In this document: positions 1 through 9,802 of the stretch, one piece after another | Position numbering within the stretch: the first letter of the stretch is position 1 | Layout: every line of letters begins with the position of its first letter | Assembly: GCA_003242425.1 (NCBI GenBank) | Contig: QGUL01000037.1 | Coordinates: 1 to 9,802, forward strand | DNA length: 9,802 nucleotides | From: Pseudomonadota bacterium | GTDB taxonomy: Bacteria; Pseudomonadota; Gammaproteobacteria; Burkholderiales; SG8-39 | Direction of reading: 5' to 3' | Made by a program: the position numbers and the translations under genes | Notes under the pieces: model-generated | The model's input: the letters and a program-made list of their open reading frames with translations, nothing else | The model's database searches: none | What the model was told of the DNA's origin: nothing

Positions 1-1653
<1,653 letters not shown>

Positions 1654-1657
<4 letters not shown>

Positions 1658-2889
1658 TCGTAGGCGTCGGCGCGCGACATGATCTCGGCCATCGGCACCA
1701 CCACGATGCCCGATTCGGTGACGTGGTAGCGCGCGGCGTCGGCCGCGCGGTCGTAGCCGATGCGTTCGCCTTCGCCGATGATGTTGTAGCGGTCGATGAT
1801 CGCCCGGCGGATGCGCGCGCCGCGCGAAATGACGCAGTAGTCCATGATGATCGAATCCTCTACGACCACATCATCGGCGATGCTCACTTCGCGACGGATG
1901 ATCGAGTTGCGTATGGTGCAGCGGCCGTAGCGCCCGCCCGCGCCGATGTGACTGTTCTCCACCCGGGTGTCGAAGAGACTTGCAGGCGGTCCCTGGTAGT
2001 TGCTCGAGCGGATCTGCCACTGGCGGTTGAAGAGCTGCAGACGCGGCTCCGGCCCCAAGGTGTCCATGTTCGCATCGTAGTAGGCATCCAGCGTGCCCAC
2101 GTCGCGCCAGTAGGCCGGCTCTTCGTAGGGGCGCACGCCAGGGATGCGGTTCTTGGAGAAGTCGTAGGCGTAGACGCGGTGCGTCTTCATCAGCGTCGGG
2201 ATGACGTCGTGGCCGAAGTCCTTCTCGCCGCGCTGCTTGGCGGCGATCAGCGCCTCGATGAGCACTTCCGCATCGAAAAGGTAGTTGCCGGTGGAAGCCA
2301 GGGCGTAGCCCGGACGGTCCGGCATTTCCGGCGGGTCCTTGGGCTTTTCCACCCAGCTCGTGATGCGTCCGTCCTGCGCCACGCCCATGATGCCGAAGCC
2401 CTGTGCCTGCTCGCGCTTCACCGGCACCGCCGCCACCGAGACGTCGGCTTTGTTGGCACGGTGCGCCTCGATCATCTGCCGCACGTCCATGCGGTAGACG
2501 TGGTCGGCGCCGAATACGGCGACCAGGGTGGCGCGCGCGTCGCGGATCAGGTTGATGTTCTGGTAGATGGCATCGGCCGTGCCCTGGAACCACTCCGGCC
2601 CCTCGCGCATCTGCGGCGGCACCACGGTGACGAAGTGACGTGGAAAGATCGGCGACAGCACCCAGCCGTTGCGGATGTGCTCGATCAGCGACTGCGATTT
2701 GTATTGCACGAGCACATAGATGGAATAGATGCCGGAGTTGACCAGGTTCGACAGCACGAAATCGACGATGCGATAACGGCCGCCGAAGGGCACCGCGGGT
2801 TTCGAGCGCGGCACGGTGAGCGGCGACAGCCGCGTGCCCTCGCCGCCCGCCAGCACCATCGCGAGGACGTTTTCGTTGCGCGTGATCAT
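1654..2889 (-). CDS. glgC: Glucose-1-phosphate adenylyltransferase GlgC (ADP-glucose pyrophosphorylase)
   Basis: Makes ADP-glucose and pyrophosphate from glucose-1-phosphate and ATP, in the cytosol; members of the family are tetrameric and allosteric. The product is 411 residues. The N-terminal nucleotidyltransferase fold shows [13 protein letters not shown] (13-25), [15 protein letters not shown] (30-44), [12 protein letters not shown] (100-111), [10 protein letters not shown] (126-135; catalytic Asp129, matching E. coli Asp142), SWVEKP with Lys182 for the sugar phosphate (E. coli Lys195), KDFGHDVIP, and [14 protein letters not shown]. From about residue 310 the C-terminal part is a left-handed β-helix. 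[10 protein letters not shown] and [10 protein letters not shown] recall actinobacterial GlgC; E. coli Lys39, which contacts fructose-1,6-bisphosphate, is Arg38 here. The ATG at 2887-2889 is preferred over an in-frame ATG at 2911-2913, because AAAGGAG precedes it by 6 nt and the homology starts there. The gene follows treS–mak after 68 bp and overlaps glgX by ATGA. No GlgA or GlgM, which would use its product, lies within the window. Confidence 0.96.
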
Positions 2890-2957
2890 GACCTTCTCCT
2901 TTCCGCGCCGCATGCGCGAGCCGGCAAGCGCCGACGATCGGGCGGTACGATGCCACT
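2890..2957 (-). other. 68-bp spacer between treS–mak and glgC
   Basis: The largest gap in the window. It holds the glgC ribosome-binding site and a short inverted repeat (CCGA TCG TCGG), too weak and without a T-tract to be a terminator. No matched -35/-10 pair was seen. If the upstream ATG at 2911-2913 were used, 24 bp of this spacer would be coding. Confidence 0.6.
2896..2902 (-). promoter_or_regulatory. Shine-Dalgarno of glgC (AAAGGAG)
   Basis: This strong ribosome-binding sequence is placed 6 nt before the ATG at 2887-2889. It supports that start over the in-frame ATG 24 bp upstream, which has no such sequence before it. Confidence 0.85.
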
Positions 2958-5900
2958 CTAATGCATCGGTCTCGGCTCGGCCAGTTCCAGCAGTCCGCCG
3001 ATCGGCACATCAAGCCAATCGGGCCGGTGATCCAGTTCGTAGCGCACCTCGTAGAGCGCTTTCTCGATGATGAACAGCTCCAGCAGGTCGCGCAACGCGA
3101 CGGGATCGCGCGGCACCGAGTCGATGTGCGCGGTCGTCTGCCTGTAGCCTTCGATGAACGCGGCCGTGACCACGCGCCGCCACTCCCGCGCGGCGTCGAG
3201 CAGGCTCGTCTGCCGCTCGACGGCGCCCGCGCCCAGGCGGGTCAGCACCGTACGCGCGCAATAGTCGGCCGAACGCACCATGCCCGCCACGTCGCGCAAG
3301 GGGCAGTGCTTGCGGCGCCGTTCGGCGAGCGGCCGGCCCGGTTCGCCTTCGAAATCCACGAACAGATAGTCCTTCTGCGCGATCAGCACCTGGCCGAAAT
3401 GCAGGTCGCCGTGATAGCGGGTCTTCATCAGGCCGTCCGCGTGCAACTGCAGCGCGTCCAGCCGTTCGATCAGGCGCAGACGTAAGGCCAGCACCCGGTC
3501 CACCAGCGCGCGCATCGTCTCCGGCAGCGAACTGCGCCGGCGCTCGAGCTGGTCGAAAGTCATCACCAGTTCGTCGCGCACGTGGGTGCGCCAGCTCTCG
3601 ATCTCCTCGGCGGTGACGGGCTCGGGGTCGAAAGCCGGCTCGCCGGTCGTGCGCGCAAAGGCTTCGTGCAACTGGCCGAGACGCCTGCCCAGGCGGTGCG
3701 CCTGAGCGACGAAGAAGGCGTGCAGATTCTGTTCCTCCCGCCGCTCCACGGGTTCGGTCTGCACGCCGAAAGCGGCGAGATAGCGCTCCAGGTAATCGAG
3801 CGAGTAATCCCACAGACTGCCCTGGTTCTCGACGTAGGCCTGCAGCACCGCGAGCGTGACGCGCTCGCCGTCGGCCGCCACGTATTCCAGCGCGCCCGCC
3901 ACCGGCGCGATGTGCGGGAAAGGCGCGCTGACGGTCAGGAAACGGCCGATCTCCAGTTCCGGGTTCACACCGGCCTGCAGCCTGCGATAGCCTTTGAGAT
4001 AGGCGCGGTTGCCGAAGAACACGCCGGTATTGGTCTGTTCCGTCGGCGGCTGGCGCACGTCCTCGTCCAGGCCGTCGGCGAGTTGCGCGAAGACCGGCGT
4101 GGAGGAAAAGCTCAGCCGTCCGTGGCCGAAGGCGATCTCGCGGTTCTCGCCCATGGCGCGGGCGAGCGCGCGGCAGAACCTGGGATCGCCGAAGGCGCTG
4201 TGGAGAATGCCGACCTTGGCCTTCTGCCGCACGCGCGCCAGGGCTGCCGAACCGTATTCGGCGGCGGGATCGTAACCGGGCTGTTCCCAGGCGATGCCCA
4301 GCGGCAGGAAATACACCTGCGCGGGCGCGTCCTCGAGCTCGACGCGCACGAAGGTGAACAGCCACTCGCCGCCGTCGGGCGAACGCCATTCGCCTTCCTC
4401 GATGATGCTGATGTCGGCGATGCGATGGCCCTTGGCCGCGAACCAGCGTCGCGACTGCAGATGCGGCAGCAGCACTTCGCGCTGCAACTGCTCGCGGCTG
4501 CGCGAGGCGATGGCGCGGCGCACATCGCTCGCGCTGCCGCTGCCCATGAAGAAGGTGCGCCAGCCTTCCAGCAGCACGAGCGTGGGCAGGTCGCTGTGCA
4601 CTAGGCGCTGCTCGTGCCATGCGGGCGGCGGCGCATCTGTCGCCAGACGGAAGACGTAGTAACCGTAGCCGGGCAGGGTCAGCAGATAGGGCAGCTTGCC
4701 GATCGGCGGGAAGGAGACGCGGCCCAGCACTTCCACCGGCACGCGATTCTCGAACTTCGACAGATCGAGCTCCACCGCCTGCGGATAGCGCGAGAGATTG
4801 GCGACGCACAGGATGGTTTCGTCGCGGTATTCGCGCAAGTAAGCGAGCACCTTGCGGTTGCCCGGCTCGAGGAAGTGCAGGCTGCCGCGTCCGAAGGCCT
4901 TGTAGCCCTTGCGCATGGCGATCATGCGCCGCGTCCAGTTGAGCAGCGACGAAGGATTGCGCGCCTGCGCCTCGACGTTCACCGCCTGGAAACCGTAGAC
5001 CGGGTCCATGATCGGCGGCAGATAAAGACGCTGCGGGTCGGCGCGCGAGAAACCGGCGTTGCGGTCGAAGCTCCATTGCATGGGCGTGCGCACGCCGTTG
5101 CGGTCGCCGAGATAGATGTTGTCGCCCATGCCGATCTCGTCTCCGTAGTACACGACCGGTGTGCCCGGCAGCGTGAACAGGAGGAACGACATCAATTCGA
5201 TCTTCGCGCGGTCGTTGTCCATCAGCGGCGCCAGCCGCCGGCGGATGCCGACGTTGAGCCGCATGCGCGGATCGGTGGCGAAGATCTCGTACATGTAATC
5301 GCGCTCGCGGTCGGTGACCATTTCGAGCGTGAGCTCGTCGTGGTTGCGCAGGAAGATCGCCCACTGGCAGTTGGGCGGGATGTCCGGCGTCTGGCGCATG
5401 ATCTCGATCACCGGATAGCGGTCCTCCTGGGCGATGGCGAGGAACAGCCGCGGCATGAGCGGGAAGTGGTAGGCCATGTGGCATTCGTCGCCGTCGCCGA
5501 AGTATTCGCGCACGTCCTCGGGCCACTGATTCGCCTCGGCGAGCAGCACTTTGCCTTTGTAGTTCGCGTCGAGCTGCCTGCGGATCTCCTTGATGATGGC
5601 GTGCGTCTCGGGCAGGTTCTCGTTGATGGTGCCTTCGCGCTCGACGAGGTAGGGGATGGCGTCGAGGCGGAAGCCGTCCACGCCCATGTCGAGCCAGAAG
5701 CGCATGATGCGGATCACCGCCTTCAGCACGTGCGGATTGTCGAAGTTGAGGTCCGGCTGATGGCTGAAGAAGCGGTGCCAGTAATGCGCCTGCGCCACCT
5801 CGTCCCAGGCCCAGTTCGACTTCTCGGTGTCGGTGAAGATGATGCGCGTACCGGCGTACTTGTTGGGGTCGTCGGTCCAGACGTAGAAGTTGCGCTTGCT

Positions 5901-6305
5901 GGAACCCTTGGGCGCGCGTCTGGCAGCCTGGAACCAGGGATGCTGGTCGGAGGTGTGATTGACCACCAGCTCGGTGATCACCCGCAGGCCCCGCCGGTGC
6001 GCTTCGCGCACGAACTGACGGAAGTCCTGGCGCGTGCCGTAGTCGGGATGGACGTTATGATAGTCGGAGACGTCGTAGCCGTCGTCGCGCATCGGCGAGG
6101 GATAGAAGGGCAGCAGCCACAGCGTGGTGACGCCCAGCTCCTGAAGATAGTCGAGCTTCTCGGTCAGCCCGCGGAAGTCGCCGATGCCGTCGTTGTTGGA
6201 ATCGTAGAACGCCTTGACGTGCAGCTCGTAGATGATGGCGTCCTTGTACCAGAGGCCGTCGTCCGCCTCGGCGAGTTGCAGCAGTTTCGGTTCCGGTTGA
6301 TCCAC
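2958..6305 (-). CDS. treS: Trehalose synthase–maltokinase fusion (TreS–Mak/Pep2)
   Basis: A 1115-residue bifunctional enzyme that isomerises trehalose and maltose, then phosphorylates maltose with ATP to α-maltose-1-phosphate, the GlgE donor. Residues 1 to about 555 are TreS (GH13_16): WYKDAIIYELHVKAF (19-33), WLLPFYPSP (63-71), ELVVNHTSDQHPWF (112-125), GFRLDAIPYL with nucleophile Asp215, LLAEANQWPEDV with acid/base Glu257, and LRNHDELTLEM with Asp323. A C-terminal β-domain ends near GYGYYVFRL. From about 573 the Mak part begins: RRWFAAKGHRI (619-629), FGNRAYLKGYRRL (764-776), ENQGSLWDYSLDYL (826-839), then the kinase loop YHGDLHFGQVL with catalytic Asp967 and Gln972, VDFEGEPGRPL with metal-binding Asp984, and ERRRKHCPLRDVAGM. 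No frameshift or stop separates the halves. The GTG at 6303-6305 is the only reasonable start, since conserved sequence begins about 18 residues in. Its Shine-Dalgarno is weak, and the glgE stop lies 10 bp upstream, which suggests coupling. The stop is TAG. Such fusions are known in proteobacteria. Confidence 0.96.
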   Translation of the reverse strand: MDQPEPKLLQLAEADDGLWYKDAIIYELHVKAFYDSNNDGIGDFRGLTEKLDYLQELGVTTLWLLPFYPSPMRDDGYDVSDYHNVHPDYGTRQDFRQFVREAHRRGLRVITELVVNHTSDQHPWFQAARRAPKGSSKRNFYVWTDDPNKYAGTRIIFTDTEKSNWAWDEVAQAHYWHRFFSHQPDLNFDNPHVLKAVIRIMRFWLDMGVDGFRLDAIPYLVEREGTINENLPETHAIIKEIRRQLDANYKGKVLLAEANQWPEDVREYFGDGDECHMAYHFPLMPRLFLAIAQEDRYPVIEIMRQTPDIPPNCQWAIFLRNHDELTLEMVTDRERDYMYEIFATDPRMRLNVGIRRRLAPLMDNDRAKIELMSFLLFTLPGTPVVYYGDEIGMGDNIYLGDRNGVRTPMQWSFDRNAGFSRADPQRLYLPPIMDPVYGFQAVNVEAQARNPSSLLNWTRRMIAMRKGYKAFGRGSLHFLEPGNRKVLAYLREYRDETILCVANLSRYPQAVELDLSKFENRVPVEVLGRVSFPPIGKLPYLLTLPGYGYYVFRLATDAPPPAWHEQRLVHSDLPTLVLLEGWRTFFMGSGSASDVRRAIASRSREQLQREVLLPHLQSRRWFAAKGHRIADISIIEEGEWRSPDGGEWLFTFVRVELEDAPAQVYFLPLGIAWEQPGYDPAAEYGSAALARVRQKAKVGILHSAFGDPRFCRALARAMGENREIAFGHGRLSFSSTPVFAQLADGLDEDVRQPPTEQTNTGVFFGNRAYLKGYRRLQAGVNPELEIGRFLTVSAPFPHIAPVAGALEYVAADGERVTLAVLQAYVENQGSLWDYSLDYLERYLAAFGVQTEPVERREEQNLHAFFVAQAHRLGRRLGQLHEAFARTTGEPAFDPEPVTAEEIESWRTHVRDELVMTFDQLERRRSSLPETMRALVDRVLALRLRLIERLDALQLHADGLMKTRYHGDLHFGQVLIAQKDYLFVDFEGEPGRPLAERRRKHCPLRDVAGMVRSADYCARTVLTRLGAGAVERQTSLLDAAREWRRVVTAAFIEGYRQTTAHIDSVPRDPVALRDLLELFIIEKALYEVRYELDHRPDWLDVPIGGLLELAEPRPMH

Positions 6306-6315
6306 GCCTGACCGC

Positions 6316-8314
<1,999 letters not shown>

Positions 8315-8316
<2 letters not shown>

Positions 8317-8329
8317 AGGGGCCTCCTTT
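8315..8329 (-). promoter_or_regulatory. Small inverted repeat over the glgE ribosome-binding site and start
   Basis: Read on the minus strand, AAAGG and CCTTT can pair as a 5-bp stem around the 5-nt loop AGGCC. The left arm is part of the Shine-Dalgarno and the right arm takes in the first two bases of the TTG start codon. The stem is short and three of its pairs are A-U, so it may have only a modest effect, or none. Confidence 0.4.
8322..8329 (-). promoter_or_regulatory. Shine-Dalgarno of glgE (AAAGGAGG)
   Basis: A near-perfect ribosome-binding sequence lies 5 nt upstream of the TTG at 8314-8316. It decides the glgE start, because no ATG or GTG start is suitably placed. Confidence 0.85.
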
Positions 8330-8357
8330 CCCGGCGATCCGGCGCGAACGGCCGTGA

Positions 8358-9802
8358 TCAATCCTGCTCGCCTTCGTAACGCAAGTAGAGCGCCGACAGC
8401 GGCGGCAGCGTGAGCGTGAGCGAATGCAGCCGGCCGTGGGCCGGGACCGGCGACGTGTGCAGACCACCCAGATTGCCCATGCCGCTGCCGCCGTAAAGGG
8501 TCGCGTCGCTGTTGAGGATTTCGCGCCAGTAACCGCGATGCGGTACGCCGACGATGTAGTTCTCGCGCGGCACGGGCGTGAAATTGCAGACGACGGCGAT
8601 CGGACGGCCCGCGTCGCGCGGCTTGCGGATGAAGCTGAACACGCTCGTCTCGCTGTCGTTGGCGTCGATCCACTCGAAACCGTGCTGGTCGAAGTCGACC
8701 TGATGCAGCGCCGGCTCGGTCCGGTGCGCCCGGTTCAAGTCGGCGACCCAGCGCTGCAGGCCCGCGTGTTCTGGATACTGCAAGAGCTCCCACTGCAGCG
8801 CGCCGTCGTGATTCCATTCGTTGCGCTGCGCGATCTCGCCGCCCATGAACAGGAGCTTCTTGCCCGGATGCGCCCACATGTAGCCGTAGAGCGCGCGCAG
8901 GTTGGCGAACTGCTGCCAAAGGTCGCCCGGCATCTTGTTGATGAGGGAGCCCTTGCCGTACACCACCTCGTCGTGCGAGAAGGGCAGCACGAAGTTCTCG
9001 TTGAAGGCGTACATGAGCGAGAACGTCATTTCGTGGTGGTGGTACTTGCGGTGGATGGGGTCCTCGCGCATGTAATGCAGGGTGTCGTGCATCCAGCCCA
9101 TGTTCCATTTCATGCCGAAGCCCAGCCCGCCCAGGTAGGTCGGCCGCGACACCATCGGCCAGGCGGTGGACTCCTCGGCGATGGTCTGCGTGTCGGGGAA
9201 ATCGCGGTAGACCATTTCGTTCAGCGCGCGCAGGAAATGGATCGCCTCCAGGTTCTCGCGGCCGCCGTAGCGGTTGGGAATCCATTCGCCCGGCTTGCGC
9301 GAGTAATCGAGGTAGAGCATCGAGGCGACCGCGTCCACCCGCAAGCCGTCGATGTGGTAACGGTCCAGCCAGAAGCGCGCGCTGGAGAGCAGAAAGGCGC
9401 GCACCTCGTTGCGGCCGTAGTTGAAGATGTAGGAGTTCCACTCGGGGTGGAAGCCCTGGCGGGGATCGGCGTGTTCGTACAGATGCGTGCCGTCGAAATA
9501 CACCAGGCCGTGCTCGTCGCCGGGAAAGTGCGAAGGCACCCAGTCGAGGATCACGCCGATACCGTTCCGATGCATGACGTCGACCAGGTACATGAAGTCC
9601 TGCGGACAGCCGTAACGCGAGGTGGGCGCGAAATAGCCGGTGGTCTGATAGCCCCAGGAACCGTAGAAGGGATGCTCGGTGACGGGCAGCAGCTCCACGT
9701 GGGTGAAACCGAGTTCGTTGACGTACTCGGCCACCCGAGGGCCGACCTCCGGGAAGCCGGCCAGGGGGCGGCGGGAACCGGGCGCCCACAAACCAAGATG
9801 AC
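8358..9802 (-). CDS. glgB: 1,4-α-glucan branching enzyme GlgB (GH13), 5' end outside window
   Basis: Cuts an α-1,4-glucan chain and transfers the piece to a C6 hydroxyl, making α-1,6 branches in cytosolic glycogen. The reading frame is open to the right edge, so the start lies outside; 480 residues plus a TGA stop are visible. The first visible residues, HLGLW, match the start of the GH13 barrel in GlgB (HLGSW in E. coli). Comparison with E. coli numbering suggests about 250 residues are missing, which would hold the N-terminal CBM48-type domains. Visible motifs are [10 protein letters not shown] and GSWGYQ, then [11 protein letters not shown] with the nucleophile Asp at 9333-9335, TIAEEST with the acid/base Glu, and [13 protein letters not shown] with the third catalytic Asp. 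Spacing between the three (53 and 68 residues) equals that of E. coli Asp405/Glu458/Asp526. The C-terminal β-domain ([13 protein letters not shown], then [10 protein letters not shown]) is complete. It is the first gene visible in the operon, 41 bp before glgE. The leucine TTG at 9789-9791 is internal, not a start. Confidence 0.97.
   Translation of the reverse strand, partial: HLGLWAPGSRRPLAGFPEVGPRVAEYVNELGFTHVELLPVTEHPFYGSWGYQTTGYFAPTSRYGCPQDFMYLVDVMHRNGIGVILDWVPSHFPGDEHGLVYFDGTHLYEHADPRQGFHPEWNSYIFNYGRNEVRAFLLSSARFWLDRYHIDGLRVDAVASMLYLDYSRKPGEWIPNRYGGRENLEAIHFLRALNEMVYRDFPDTQTIAEESTAWPMVSRPTYLGGLGFGMKWNMGWMHDTLHYMREDPIHRKYHHHEMTFSLMYAFNENFVLPFSHDEVVYGKGSLINKMPGDLWQQFANLRALYGYMWAHPGKKLLFMGGEIAQRNEWNHDGALQWELLQYPEHAGLQRWVADLNRAHRTEPALHQVDFDQHGFEWIDANDSETSVFSFIRKPRDAGRPIAVVCNFTPVPRENYIVGVPHRGYWREILNSDATLYGGSGMGNLGGLHTSPVPAHGRLHSLTLTLPPLSALYLRYEGEQD

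Noticed and set aside
2890..2913. glgC start at the upstream ATG (2911-2913), adding eight residues
   Set aside because: The added residues are not conserved and would place the strong AAAGGAG inside the coding region; the downstream ATG fits it exactly.
2890..2957. Possible terminator or internal promoter between treS–mak and glgC
   Set aside because: Only short inverted repeats, no T-tract, and no credible -35/-10 pair; a TTGCCG hexamer is present but nothing like a -10 box follows at the right distance.
1723..2961. A 412-codon open frame on the plus strand opposite glgC
   Set aside because: Same shadow composition, no domain, and fully antisense to a well-conserved gene.
4614..6311. A 565-codon open frame on the plus strand opposite the TreS part of treS–mak
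   Set aside because: Its length follows from codon bias: few stops arise opposite GC-rich codons. Composition is rich in Val, His, Asp and Arg with no family resemblance.
8317..9789. An N-terminal extension of glgE of about 490 codons, in the frame running through glgB
   Set aside because: This stretch is an Arg/Ala/Pro-rich out-of-frame reading of glgB, whereas the other frame gives textbook GlgB. The Shine-Dalgarno before the TTG at 8314-8316 and the family length both fix the start there.

Overview
The window is one GC-rich stretch carrying five closely spaced genes, all on the minus strand, for α-glucan (glycogen) and trehalose/maltose metabolism. In transcription order (right to left) they are glgB (branching enzyme, 5' end outside the window), glgE (maltosyltransferase using maltose-1-phosphate), a treS–mak fusion (trehalose synthase joined to maltokinase), glgC (ADP-glucose pyrophosphorylase) and glgX (debranching enzyme, 3' end outside the window). 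Gaps between genes are 41, 10 and 68 bp, and glgC and glgX overlap by 4 bp (ATGA), so this looks like the middle of a single operon. No transfer RNA, ribosomal RNA, CRISPR array, insertion sequence, convincing promoter or terminator was found.

The genes form a known system, the GlgE pathway. TreS isomerises trehalose to maltose. Mak phosphorylates maltose with ATP to α-maltose-1-phosphate. GlgE adds the maltosyl unit to an α-1,4-glucan, and GlgB inserts α-1,6 branches. GlgC supplies ADP-glucose, which could feed a classical glycogen synthase (GlgA) or a GlgM-type maltose-1-phosphate synthase; neither is in the window. GlgX trims branches, and in many bacteria works beside TreY and TreZ, which regenerate trehalose from glucan. 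Four of the five products carry a GH13 (α-amylase family) catalytic domain, and the catalytic triad is visible in each.

The high GC content, the long spurious open frames on the opposite strand, the fused TreS–Mak and the gene set fit a GC-rich bacterium, most likely a pseudomonadote (proteobacterium). GlgC looks more like the GlgC of Actinomycetota than that of E. coli. Taxonomy is an inference and is weakly held.

No undescribed system is apparent. The points most worth a second look are the GlgC type and its altered effector-site residue, the TTG start of glgE with a Shine-Dalgarno sequence that can pair with bases overlapping the start codon, and the weak ribosome-binding signals at treS–mak and glgX, which suggest translational coupling.
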